Program-made: the position numbers and the translations under genes | The notes under the pieces: generated by a model | Told to the model about the DNA's origin: nothing | Databases searched by the model: none | The model's input: the letters and a program-made list of their open reading frames with translations, nothing else | Assembly (NCBI GenBank): GCA_945828175.1 | Contig: CALZQD010000007.1 | Location: 1 to 16,820, forward strand | From: an uncultured Bacteroidales bacterium | Lineage (GTDB): Bacteria > Bacteroidota > Bacteroidia > Bacteroidales > Muribaculaceae | DNA length: 16,820 nt | Reading direction: 5' to 3' | Shown here: positions 1-8,013 of the stretch, in pieces | How the letters are laid out: each line of letters starts with the position of its first letter | Position numbering within the stretch: position 1 is the first letter of the stretch

Positions 1-1083
1 GCTCTCGACACCTGGGAGACGAAGCTCAGAAAGAATAAGAAGCAGGCTCCGGAGGAGTTGGAGGAGATGCAGTCGCGCCTGATTATGATGCGCAATATGC
101 TCGAGAGGGTTGAGAAAATCGAGATTATCGACTCGCTCGTTGTCGACGCCAACGATTTCTTCACCCACTACCGCCTGTCGCGTTCGACGGGCCACCTCGT
201 GCCTGCGGCCGAGGCCGACATCGACGCGGCCACGGTGGTCTACCGCCCCGAAAACAACGGCGAGCTGATATGGGCCGAGGCCGATACGACGGGTACGCTC
301 AGGCTTATGAGCGCCCAGATTCTCGACGACGGCACAACCGACACTCCCCGTCATCTCGACGATGAGCTCGCCGGAGGCGGCAACGCCGACTACCCGTTCC
401 TGATGTCTGACGGCATGACGCTCTACTTCGCCGCCGACGGCGAAAATTCGCTCGGAGGCTACGACATATTCCTGACTCGCCGCAACGACGACGGCTTCTT
501 CCAGCCGCAGAACATCGGCATGCCCTACAACTCGCCCTACGACGACTATATGCTCGCCATCGACGAATCGACGGGCATAGGCTGGTGGGCGACAGACCGC
601 AACCGCATACCGGGCAAGGTGACGATATATGTCTACATCACCTCGCCGACGCGCGTCAACGTCGATGTCGACGACCCGGCGCTCGCCGACCTGGCACGCA
701 TAAGCTCAATCGCCGCAACGCAGACGCCCGGCAAGGACTACTCGGCTATCCGCGAGCGTATTGCCTCGATCGACGACGGCCGCCACAGCGTCAAGACCCT
801 CCACGCAGCCTTTGAGATAGCTCTCGGCAACGGCCGCATCGCCCACAGCCTCGACGACTTCTCTAACGCCCGCGCCCGCAAGGCGATGGAAGAGCTGCTG
901 GCCAACCGCGCCGAGCGCGAGAAGGCGACAAACGAGCTCGAGGGTCTGCGCGACAGATACCGCGCCGGCGACCGCTCTACGACCCCGCGCATCGAGGAGC
1001 TCGAAGACATAGTGCTCTACCTCGACTTGGCCATGCCGGCGCTGCGCAACAAGGTCGTGCGACTCGAGAACGCCTCGCATTAA
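1..1083 (+). CDS. PD40 beta-propeller protein, 5' end missing
   Basis: The reading frame is open from the first base to a TAA at 1081-1083, giving 360 visible residues; the true start lies upstream. The first internal ATG is at 58, but the frame before it is also open and coding-like, so I do not use it as the start. Visible residues about 131-200 match a PD40/WD40-like propeller blade of the kind found in Bacteroidota envelope proteins: a '[13 protein letters not shown]' strand, '[10 protein letters not shown]', then '[15 protein letters not shown]'. Residues about 225-360 are helical and charged, with a coiled-coil tendency near the end. In related proteins such blades usually sit in periplasmic or outer-membrane-associated proteins; the missing N-terminus would show the signal peptide. 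floA follows after 61 bases. The exact function is unknown. Confidence is high that it is a real gene and moderate for the domain. Confidence 0.85.
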   Translation, partial: ALDTWETKLRKNKKQAPEELEEMQSRLIMMRNMLERVEKIEIIDSLVVDANDFFTHYRLSRSTGHLVPAAEADIDAATVVYRPENNGELIWAEADTTGTLRLMSAQILDDGTTDTPRHLDDELAGGGNADYPFLMSDGMTLYFAADGENSLGGYDIFLTRRNDDGFFQPQNIGMPYNSPYDDYMLAIDESTGIGWWATDRNRIPGKVTIYVYITSPTRVNVDVDDPALADLARISSIAATQTPGKDYSAIRERIASIDDGRHSVKTLHAAFEIALGNGRIAHSLDDFSNARARKAMEELLANRAEREKATNELEGLRDRYRAGDRSTTPRIEELEDIVLYLDLAMPALRNKVVRLENASH

Positions 1084-1144
1084 ACCGCGGGACAAATCAC
1101 CAAGAATTTTAACCAATCACCATAATACCACACCACACACAGCA

Positions 1145-2128
1145 ATGGAACTAACAATAATCCTCATCGCTATCGTCGCAGTCGTAGCCTTAGGCGTCTT
1201 TTTCTACTACTGCCCCTTCTTCCTGTGGATTTCGGCGCGCGCCAGCGGCGTCAGAATCTCGCTCGTACAGCTCGTGCTTATGCGCATCCGCAATGTGCCG
1301 GCCAACATCATCGTGCGCGCCCTCATCGAGGCCCACAAGGCCGGACTCAAGGAAGTCACCCGCGACGACCTCGAGGCCCACTACCTCGCCGGCGGCAACG
1401 TCACCAAAGTCGTCGACGCCCTTGTCTCAGCCTCTAAAGCCAATATCGACCTCACCTTCAAGATGGCAACGGCCATCGACCTCGCGGGCCGCAACGTCTT
1501 CGAGGCCGTGCAGATGAGCGTCAACCCCAAAGTCATCGACACACCGCCCGTCACGGCCGTAGCCAAAGACGGCATCCAGCTGATAGCCAAGGCCCGCGTC
1601 ACCGTGCGCGCCAACATACGCCAGCTCGTCGGCGGCGCCGGCGAAGACACCGTGCTCGCCCGCGTCGGCGAGGGCATAGTCTCGTCGATCGGCTCGTCGG
1701 AGAGCCACAAGCAGGTGCTCGAGAATCCCGACTCGATCTCGAAGCTCGTACTCAAGAAAGGCCTCGACTCGGGCACAGCTTTCGAGATACTCTCGATCGA
1801 CATCGCCGACATCGACATAGGCCGCAACATCGGCGCCACCCTGCAAATCGACCAGGCCCAGGCCGACAAGAACATCGCCCAGGCCAAGGCCGAGGAGCGC
1901 CGCGCCATGGCCATCGCCCTCGAGCAGGAGATGAAAGCCAAGGCTCAGGAAGCCCGCGCAAAGGTCATCGAGGCCGAGGCCGAGCTGCCGCGCGCCATGG
2001 CCCAGGCATTCCTCTCGGGCAACCTCGGCGTGATGGACTACTACCGCCTCAAAAACATGGAGGCCGACACGACGATGCGCGAGTCCATCGCCCGGCCCGA
2101 CAACGGCCCGGCCAAGATAACCAAATAA
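1145..2128 (+). CDS. floA: Flotillin-like protein FloA
   Basis: A 327-residue protein matching the FloA (YqfA) family over its full length. An N-terminal hydrophobic segment (about residues 3-28, followed by '[12 protein letters not shown]') anchors it in the cytoplasmic membrane. The family core includes '[22 protein letters not shown]' (read in two parts), 'VEAVQM'-like and '[11 protein letters not shown]' segments. Residues about 235-285 are rich in Ala, Glu, Gln and Lys, as in the helical oligomerisation region of flotillins, and the '[15 protein letters not shown]' tail is typical. In Bacillus the family organises membrane microdomains and affects fluidity and protein partnering; a similar scaffold role is inferred here. 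The ATG at 1145 keeps the anchor and no better start is visible. A transporter gene begins 18 bases downstream, so the two are probably co-transcribed. I see no clear promoter in the 61-base upstream gap. Confidence 0.95.
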   Translation: MELTIILIAIVAVVALGVFFYYCPFFLWISARASGVRISLVQLVLMRIRNVPANIIVRALIEAHKAGLKEVTRDDLEAHYLAGGNVTKVVDALVSASKANIDLTFKMATAIDLAGRNVFEAVQMSVNPKVIDTPPVTAVAKDGIQLIAKARVTVRANIRQLVGGAGEDTVLARVGEGIVSSIGSSESHKQVLENPDSISKLVLKKGLDSGTAFEILSIDIADIDIGRNIGATLQIDQAQADKNIAQAKAEERRAMAIALEQEMKAKAQEARAKVIEAEAELPRAMAQAFLSGNLGVMDYYRLKNMEADTTMRESIARPDNGPAKITK

Positions 2129-2136
2129 AAGCCGGC

Positions 2137-2141
2137 GGAGG
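2137..2141 (+). promoter_or_regulatory. Shine-Dalgarno-like GGAGG before the CstA-family gene
   Basis: GGAGG ends five bases before the ATG at 2147, the usual spacing for ribosome binding. No other start in this window has such a motif, in keeping with the rarity of Shine-Dalgarno sequences in Bacteroidota. Whether it is used is inference. Confidence 0.4.
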
Positions 2142-2146
2142 TCATC

Positions 2147-3589
2147 ATGACAGAATTTCTGATAGCACTGGCAACGCTCATCATCGGCTACGTCGTCTAC
2201 AGCCGCGTCTGCGCGCGCGTCTTCGGCGTCGACCCCAAGCGCAAGATGCCGGCCGAGACCAAATACGACGGCGTCGATTTCATGCCGCTGCCGACGTTGA
2301 ACGTCTTTCTGATACAGTTTCTCAACATCGCCGGCCTGGGCCCGATTTTCGGCGCCATCATGGGCGTCAAGTTCGGTCCGGCGGCCTTCATCTGGATTGT
2401 CGCCGGCACGATATTCGCCGGAGCAGTCCACGACTTCATGTCGGGCATGATGTCGATTCGCGGCGACGGCGCCTCGCTGCCCGAAATCATCGGCCACGAG
2501 CTCGGCATGACGGCCCGCCAGCTGATAAATGTCGTGTCGGTCGTGCTGCTGATACTCGTCGGCGCCGTGTTCATCCTGACGCCCGCCGACCTCATCGCCG
2601 GCATGACGCCCGCGTCGCTCAACACCACCTTCTGGATCTGCGCCATCTTCGCCTACTACATCATGGCCACACTGCTGCCCATCAACGAGCTGATAGGCAA
2701 CTTCTACCCGGTCTTCGGCCTGGCACTGCTGTTCATGGCCATAGGCGTCGGCGGCTACATCATCTTCGGCCCGGTCGAACTGAACATCGACATGGCGTCG
2801 GAGGCGTCGTGGCACGTCGGCTCGCAGGCCGTCTTCCCGATGATGTTCGTCAGCATCGCCTGCGGCGCCATCTCGGGCTTCCACGCCACCCAGTCGCCGA
2901 TGATGGCCCGCTGCCTCAAGAACGAGAGCCTGGCGCGGCCGATATTCTACGGCGCTATGGTCGCCGAGGGCATCGTCGCCCTCATCTGGGCCGCCGCTGC
3001 CATCGCCTTCACCGGAGGCTATCAGGGACTTAACGACTATATGGCCGACGGAGGCACCGCGGGCTCGCTCGTCCACGACATATCGCTCGGCTGGCTCGGC
3101 ACCGCCGGCGGCATCCTGGCCATCTTCGGCGTCATCGCCGCCCCGATAACGACGGGCGACACGGCCCTGCGTTCGGCTCGACTCATCACCGCCGACTTCT
3201 TCAAGGTCGGACAGTCGAAGTTCAGCGGACGTCTGCTCGTCAGCCTGCCGCTGTTCGCCCTTACTTTTGCCGTGATGCTGATAGACTACAATATACTATG
3301 GCGTTACTTCGCGTGGGTCAATCAGACCCTATCGGTCTTCACCCTCTGGGCCATCACCGTCTGGCTCGCCCGTCACCGCAAAGCCTACGTCACCAGCCTC
3401 GTGCCCGCACTGTTCATGACCATCATCTGCGTGAGCTATATCTTCTACGCCCCCTCGCCCGAAGGTTTCGGACTGCCGCTGCCCGCGGCAAGCGGCATCG
3501 CGGCCGCAGTCGCCTTGGCGTCTGTAGCGATGTTTGTCAGATACCTGCGCGTGAGCGTGGCCGAACGAATCGTCAAAGAAACCCTCTGA
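2147..3589 (+). CDS. CstA-family carbon starvation transporter (short form)
   Basis: A 480-residue, strongly hydrophobic polytopic membrane protein. CstA-family landmarks are 'YDGVDFMPLP', 'FLNIAGLGPIFGAIMG', 'AGAVHDFMSGMMSIR', 'GASLPEIIGHELG' and 'SGFHATQSPMMARCLKNE'. E. coli CstA is about 700 residues; this is the shorter form common in Bacteroidota. Family members take up peptides or pyruvate, often when carbon is scarce; the substrate cannot be read from sequence. Alternating hydrophobic stretches run from residue 1 to the end, and the last helix ends in 'RYLRVSVAERIVKETL'. The start at 2147 is supported by the GGAGG five bases upstream. The gene sits between floA (18-base gap) and a PHP phosphoesterase whose ATG directly follows this TGA, which suggests translational coupling. 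The symbol cstA is withheld because short forms are not proven orthologues. Confidence 0.92.
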   Translation: MTEFLIALATLIIGYVVYSRVCARVFGVDPKRKMPAETKYDGVDFMPLPTLNVFLIQFLNIAGLGPIFGAIMGVKFGPAAFIWIVAGTIFAGAVHDFMSGMMSIRGDGASLPEIIGHELGMTARQLINVVSVVLLILVGAVFILTPADLIAGMTPASLNTTFWICAIFAYYIMATLLPINELIGNFYPVFGLALLFMAIGVGGYIIFGPVELNIDMASEASWHVGSQAVFPMMFVSIACGAISGFHATQSPMMARCLKNESLARPIFYGAMVAEGIVALIWAAAAIAFTGGYQGLNDYMADGGTAGSLVHDISLGWLGTAGGILAIFGVIAAPITTGDTALRSARLITADFFKVGQSKFSGRLLVSLPLFALTFAVMLIDYNILWRYFAWVNQTLSVFTLWAITVWLARHRKAYVTSLVPALFMTIICVSYIFYAPSPEGFGLPLPAASGIAAAVALASVAMFVRYLRVSVAERIVKETL

Positions 3590-4396
3590 ATGAATATTAA
3601 AGAAGTATTAGGAGACAATCGCAAATATACATTCCACAGCCACACCCAGTTCTGTGACGGCCGCGCGACGATGGACGACTTCGCCCGCGAGGCCGTCGCC
3701 GAGGGCTTTACCCACTACGGCTTCTCGCCGCACTCGCCGGTGCCGATAGCGTCGCCCTGCAACATGGGCTTCGACGACGTACCGGCATACCTGGCCGAGG
3801 TCGAGCGCATACGTTCGGTCTACGGCGACCGTGTAAGATTCTACGCCGGCATGGAGGTCGACTACCTCGGCCCGGAGTGGGGTCCGTCGTCGGAGTATTT
3901 CAGAAACCTCGGGCTCGATTTCGCCATCGGCTCGGTGCATTTCATCCCCGACCTCGAGGGCGAGTATGTCGACATCGACGGCCGCTTCGAGAGCTTCAGG
4001 ATGAAGATGGAGCGCCACTTCGACAACAACATCCGCTACGTCGTCGAGACCTTCTACCGCAGCTCGCGCGAGATGCTCGCCGCCGGCGGCTTCGACATCA
4101 TCGGCCACTTCGATAAAATCGGCCAGAACGCCTCATACTGGCAGCCGGGAATCGAAGACGAGCCCTGGTACCGCGAGCTTGTCGACGACCTCGTCGGCCG
4201 CATAATCGCCTCGGGCGTCACGGTCGAAATCAACACCAAAGCCTATGTCGAGCACGGCCGCCTCTTCCCCGACCCGCGCCATCTGCGCCGCCTCGCCGAA
4301 GCCGGCGTACCCCTCATCGTCAACAGCGACGCCCATGTGCCGGCACTAATCGACGCCTCGCGCGACGTGGCCTTCAGACTCATCGACAGCCTATGA
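3590..4396 (+). CDS. PHP-domain phosphoesterase, HisJ/HisK-type histidinol-phosphatase family
   Basis: A 268-residue PHP-fold metallo-phosphoesterase, close in length to HisK-type histidinol-phosphatases. Candidate metal ligands are all visible: H16 and H18 in 'FHSHTQFCDG' with D23, E89 in 'GMEVDY', H117 in 'GSVHFIP', H173 in 'GHFDK', and D247/H249 in 'NSDAH'. This pattern fits the trinuclear metal site of PHP phosphatases. The family's best known reaction is dephosphorylation of L-histidinol phosphate in histidine synthesis, in the cytoplasm. No other histidine gene is near, and many PHP proteins of this type have other or unknown substrates, so the substrate is open. The ATG immediately follows the TGA of the transporter gene. 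Its own stop overlaps the next start in ATGA, so it sits inside a translationally coupled run. Confidence 0.88.
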   Translation: MNIKEVLGDNRKYTFHSHTQFCDGRATMDDFAREAVAEGFTHYGFSPHSPVPIASPCNMGFDDVPAYLAEVERIRSVYGDRVRFYAGMEVDYLGPEWGPSSEYFRNLGLDFAIGSVHFIPDLEGEYVDIDGRFESFRMKMERHFDNNIRYVVETFYRSSREMLAAGGFDIIGHFDKIGQNASYWQPGIEDEPWYRELVDDLVGRIIASGVTVEINTKAYVEHGRLFPDPRHLRRLAEAGVPLIVNSDAHVPALIDASRDVAFRLIDSL

Positions 4397-6243
4397 CAGA
4401 ACTCGAACTACTCGCCCCGGCCAAAAACGCCGAGACCGCCATCGCGGCCATCAACCACGGCGCCGACGCCGTATACATAGGCGCGCCCGCCTTCGGAGCC
4501 CGCGCAGCCGCCGGCAACAGCGTCGACGACATCGCCGCAGTCGTCGACTATGCCCACCGATTCAACGTCAGGGTGTTCGTCACCCTCAACACCATACTCT
4601 ACGACAACGAGGTCAGCGACGCCGTGGCTCTCGCCAGCAAACTCTACCGCATCGGCGTCGACGCCCTCATCGTGCAGGACATGGCACTCCTCGGCGACGA
4701 TATGCCGCCGATAGCCGTACACGCCAGCACCCAGTGCGACACGCGCGACCCCGCGAAGGCGCGCTTTCTCGCCGACGCCGGTTTCAGCCGCATCGTCCTC
4801 GCACGCGAGCTCTCGCTCGACGAAATCAGGGCCGTCCGCGAGGCTACCGACGCCGACCTCGAGGCCTTCGTCCACGGGGCGCTCTGCGTCAGCTACAGCG
4901 GCGACTGCTACGCCAGCCTGCTCGCCACGGGCCGCAGCGCCAACCGCGGCGAGTGCGCCCAGATGTGCCGCCTGCCCTACCGGCTCACCGACGCCTCGGG
5001 CAAAGACCTGATGCCCGAAGCCCACTATCTGTCGCTGCGCGACATGAGCCGCATCGACCGCCTGCGCGACATGGCCGATGCCGGCATCTGCTCGTTCAAA
5101 ATCGAGGGACGCCTCAAAGACGTGGCCTACGTCAAGAACACCGTCGCCGCCTACAGCCGTGCGCTCGACGCCGTCGTGGCCTCGGCGCCCGACCGTTTCC
5201 GCCGCTCGTCGGCCGGGCGGGTCGAACTCACGTTCAAGCCCGACCTCGGCAAGACTTTCAACCGCGGCTACACCGACTATTTTCTCAACCCGGCCGAACG
5301 CCGCAGCTGTCGCATAGCCTCGACGGCGACGCCGAAGTGGATCGGTCAGCCCGTCGGTACTGTCCGCCGCGCCGAGGGCAAGAAGCTGACCCTCAGCCTC
5401 GACCGGCCGCTGAATAACGGCGACGGACTCGGCTACTTCGACCGCGACGGCCGCTTCAACGGCTTCAGGGTCAACCGCGCCGAGGGTTCGACCGTCATCG
5501 CCGCCGCGCCGGTCGACATTGCCCCCGGCACACGCCTCTACCGCAACCGCGACAAGGCCTTCGATGACATGATGGGCGGCGAGACAGCCCGTCGCACAAT
5601 CGCGCTGTCGATGACTCTCACGCCCGTTCCCGACGGTCGTATCGCCCTGAGCATCACCGACACCCGCGGCAACGAGGTCACGGCCACAGCCGAGGCCCCC
5701 GCCGAAAGGGCCCGCGGCGACCAGAGCGAGCCGCGCAGTAGAGTGATGTCGAAGCTCGGCGACACAATCTACACCCTCGAGTCGCTCGACGACGGCCTCG
5801 GCGACCGCTTCGTCCCCGCATCGGTGCTGACAGCACTGCGCCGCCGCGCCATAGCCCTGCTCGACTCGGCCCAGCTGATGCGCTACCGCCGCGAGCAGCG
5901 CCGCCGGCCGGCCGAAAACGTCCCGGCGAGCGGCAAGAGCGTCGGTTATGACGCCAACGTCGCCAACCGCCGCGCCGCCCGTTTCTACAAAGAGCGCGGC
6001 ATCGACGTCAGCCGCAAAGCCCTCGAGGTCGAGCGTCCGCGACCCGACGAGGAGATTCGCGTGATGACGACGCGCTACTGCCTGCGACGCGAGCTCGGAT
6101 GCTGTCTGCGAGAGCCGGCGGCAACAAAATTGCCCCGCGGCTTGTTCCTTTTATCAGGAAACAACCGCTACCGCCTCGACTTCGACTGCTGCAATTGCGA
6201 AATGCACGTCGTCAGAGTTGCAGGAAACGCCGAAATCCATTAA
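4393..6243 (+). CDS. U32 family protein (RlhA/YdcP-like), probable Fe-S RNA hydroxylation factor
   Basis: A 616-residue protein of the former 'peptidase U32' family. The N-terminal barrel starts 'LELLAPAKNAETAIAAINHGADAVYIG'-like (seen in two parts). The U32 signature has four cysteines at C165, C172, C188 and C192 ('GALCVSYSGDC' and 'NRGECAQMCR'), which bind a metal or Fe-S centre in characterised members. A middle region (about residues 270-480) resembles the accessory domain of the long U32 proteins. The C-terminus has a second cysteine set: C563, C570/C571, C599/C600 and C602. E. coli RlhA, of similar size, hydroxylates C2501 of 23S rRNA; sister proteins act in tRNA hydroxylation or ubiquinone synthesis. 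An RNA-modification role is therefore likely but not proven. The old protease label is doubtful for this subgroup. The ATG at 4393 overlaps the upstream TGA by four bases (ATGA). Confidence 0.9.
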   Translation: MTELELLAPAKNAETAIAAINHGADAVYIGAPAFGARAAAGNSVDDIAAVVDYAHRFNVRVFVTLNTILYDNEVSDAVALASKLYRIGVDALIVQDMALLGDDMPPIAVHASTQCDTRDPAKARFLADAGFSRIVLARELSLDEIRAVREATDADLEAFVHGALCVSYSGDCYASLLATGRSANRGECAQMCRLPYRLTDASGKDLMPEAHYLSLRDMSRIDRLRDMADAGICSFKIEGRLKDVAYVKNTVAAYSRALDAVVASAPDRFRRSSAGRVELTFKPDLGKTFNRGYTDYFLNPAERRSCRIASTATPKWIGQPVGTVRRAEGKKLTLSLDRPLNNGDGLGYFDRDGRFNGFRVNRAEGSTVIAAAPVDIAPGTRLYRNRDKAFDDMMGGETARRTIALSMTLTPVPDGRIALSITDTRGNEVTATAEAPAERARGDQSEPRSRVMSKLGDTIYTLESLDDGLGDRFVPASVLTALRRRAIALLDSAQLMRYRREQRRRPAENVPASGKSVGYDANVANRRAARFYKERGIDVSRKALEVERPRPDEEIRVMTTRYCLRRELGCCLREPAATKLPRGLFLLSGNNRYRLDFDCCNCEMHVVRVAGNAEIH

Positions 6244-6248
6244 CTTTG
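6217..6248 (+). promoter_or_regulatory. Bacteroidota-type promoter for the coiled-coil gene
   Basis: GTTG at 6217-6220 (-33 box) and TAACTTTG at 6241-6248 (exact TAnnTTTG -7 box) are separated by 20 bases, matching the consensus of the primary sigma factor in this phylum. The first three bases of the -7 box are the TAA stop of the U32 gene. Transcription would start about 25 bases before the ATG at 6279. Confidence 0.7.
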
Positions 6249-6278
6249 CACATCACTTCATCACTGTCTCAAACTAAT

Positions 6279-7256
6279 ATGGATAACCAGCCCGAAAACA
6301 TAAACGACAGCAAGATAAACGAGTCTGCCACAGAGCGTAAGCCTGCCAACCGCAAAAGCCTTATATGGCTCATCGGCGCAGCCGCCGTAATGATTATAGC
6401 CGCTGCCATCTTCGGCATCTCGGCCTACCGCAACAACAAGGCTCTCGAAGAAGCCCAGAACGAGAAAGAACAGCTCATGCTCGACAAGGAGAAGCTTAAG
6501 CTCGACCGCGACTTCGACGACCTCAACCGCGAGTTCGCCCAGTTTGAAAACTCGCGCTCGCTCATCATGGACGACTCTGTCAAACGCGCCCTGACAGAGA
6601 AATACGAGACCGCCCGCCTGCAGGTCGAGGCTCTCCAGCAAGAGCTTAAGAACCAGAAGCAAAAGAGCGCCGCCGAAATCGCCAAACTCAAGAGCGAGAT
6701 CGAGACCCTCCGCGCCCTCCTACGCCACTACGTCGAGGAAATCAACCGCCTCAATCAGGAGAACGAGGCCCTGCGCACCGAAAACGCCCAGATCAAAGAC
6801 CAGAACGCCCGCCTCAACGACAAAGTCGTCGAGACCTCGCGCCGCAACGAGCAGCTCAGCGAGCGCATGACCCTCGCCGAGAAGCTCAACGTCACCGGCC
6901 TGATGTTCAGCGCGCTCAACAAGAAGGGCCGCCCGGAGAAGAAGATTCAGAAAGCGCGCCAGCTGATGGTGTCGTTCACCATACCGCAGAACAACTCGAC
7001 GCCTGTCGGCGAGAAGACCATCTATCTGCGCATCATCTCGCCCTCGGGCCAGCTCCTCGGCAACGGCGGCAGCTTCACCTTCGAGGACGCCACCCTGCGC
7101 TGCACCTCAAAGAAAATAATCGAATACGCGGGCGAGGAAATCGGCGGCATCACAATCTACTGGGACATCGACACCGCCCTGACGCCCGGCGAATACACCG
7201 TCGAACTCTTCGCCGACAACTACCGTCTGGCAAGCCGCTCGTTCGACGTCAAATAA
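6279..7256 (+). CDS. Membrane-anchored coiled-coil protein, function unknown
   Basis: I choose the ATG at 6279, giving 325 residues; upstream in-frame codons to 6099 lie inside the U32 gene and on the promoter, so they are not used. The order is: a polar N-tail (1-28), a single transmembrane helix (about 29-50, 'LIWLIGAAAVMIIAAAIFGI'), a long coiled coil (about 55-215) of Glu/Lys/Gln/Asn/Leu heptads, and a compact beta-rich C-terminal domain (about 235-325) containing 'QLMVSFTIPQN', 'KTIYLRIISPSGQLL', 'YWDID' and 'PGEYTVELFADN'. The short tail and positive 'RKPANRK' before the helix suggest the coil and C-domain lie outside the cytoplasm. I recognise the architecture as recurrent in Bacteroidota but know no assigned role; SMC-like names would reflect only the coiled coil. 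An MgtC-like gene starts 12 bases downstream. Confidence 0.9.
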   Translation: MDNQPENINDSKINESATERKPANRKSLIWLIGAAAVMIIAAAIFGISAYRNNKALEEAQNEKEQLMLDKEKLKLDRDFDDLNREFAQFENSRSLIMDDSVKRALTEKYETARLQVEALQQELKNQKQKSAAEIAKLKSEIETLRALLRHYVEEINRLNQENEALRTENAQIKDQNARLNDKVVETSRRNEQLSERMTLAEKLNVTGLMFSALNKKGRPEKKIQKARQLMVSFTIPQNNSTPVGEKTIYLRIISPSGQLLGNGGSFTFEDATLRCTSKKIIEYAGEEIGGITIYWDIDTALTPGEYTVELFADNYRLASRSFDVK

Positions 7257-7268
7257 CACCCCGTCACC

Positions 7269-8003
7269 ATGAGCGTGATTTCAGAACTATGGAACGACTG
7301 CTACAGCGCGGTCAACGGCATCGAAGTCAATACCGTGTCGTCGATCTACCGGCTGCTGCTGAGTATGCTTCTCGGCAGCATCGTCGGCTATGAGCGCAAG
7401 CGCAAGGGGCAGTCGGCCGGCGTCCGCACATTCTCGCTCATTGCCATGGGCGCCACTCTGGCGATGCTGCTCTCGATCTACGTCCCGCAGGAATACATGG
7501 GTCTGAAAAACGGCGACCCGGGCCGTATCGCAGCCCAGGTCATCACCGGCATCGGCTTCCTCGGCGCCGGCGCCATCATTCAGATGAAAGGCTCGGTGCG
7601 CGGACTGACGACTGCCGCCGGCATATGGATGGTGGCGACGATAGGTATGGGCGTCGGCGTCGGCATGTACTGGGTGTCGGTCGCCGCCACGGCTCTGATA
7701 CTCTTCATCCTGGTACAGCTCGAGCGCATCGAGCACCGCATCAGCCTCGGCTCTGAGTCGCGCATCATCCGCATCAAGCTCGGATGCATCCTCACCGACA
7801 TCTCGAAATACCGCGAGGTGATGCAGCGCCGCCACATCGACCTCAACAATTTCTTCGTCGAATATGACTACGTCGCCGGCGAGACCCGCCTCAACCTCGT
7901 GGTCATCATCAAGGAATCGACCGACTATATCGAGCTCTTCTCTGAGTTCGAGAAGCTATATCCCACTCAGGCCATAACCCTCACAAACCAGCTAAACATC
8001 TGA
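7269..8003 (+). CDS. MgtC/SapB family inner-membrane protein
   Basis: A 244-residue protein. Residues about 20-165 are several transmembrane helices with MgtC-family signatures: 'GYERKRKGQSAGVRTFSLIAMG' (seen in parts), 'GIGFLGAGAIIQ' and 'VRGLTTAAGIWMVATIGMG'. Residues about 170-244 form a soluble C-terminal domain that resembles the ACT-like tail of MgtC proteins. MgtC affects growth at low magnesium and, in Salmonella, inhibits the F-type ATP synthase and alters membrane potential; whether this homologue does so is unknown. The ATG at 7269 gives a full-length family member. The gap of 10 bases to the downstream cation/proton antiporter and 12 bases from the upstream coiled-coil gene suggests one mRNA and a shared theme of ion or envelope homeostasis. 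Confidence 0.92.
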   Translation: MSVISELWNDCYSAVNGIEVNTVSSIYRLLLSMLLGSIVGYERKRKGQSAGVRTFSLIAMGATLAMLLSIYVPQEYMGLKNGDPGRIAAQVITGIGFLGAGAIIQMKGSVRGLTTAAGIWMVATIGMGVGVGMYWVSVAATALILFILVQLERIEHRISLGSESRIIRIKLGCILTDISKYREVMQRRHIDLNNFFVEYDYVAGETRLNLVVIIKESTDYIELFSEFEKLYPTQAITLTNQLNI

Positions 8004-8013
8004 CACGACCGAC

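Noticed and set aside
1427..3076. A 549-codon open frame on the - strand
   Set aside because: It lies antisense to floA and the CstA-family gene, whose products match known families. Its translation is low-complexity (Asp/His/Arg/Gly-rich), as expected from GC-rich shadow frames.
6099..6278. A longer N-terminus (60 residues) for the coiled-coil protein
   Set aside because: It would overlap the conserved end of the U32 gene in another frame and run through the promoter. The ATG at 6279 directly precedes a normal membrane-anchor start.
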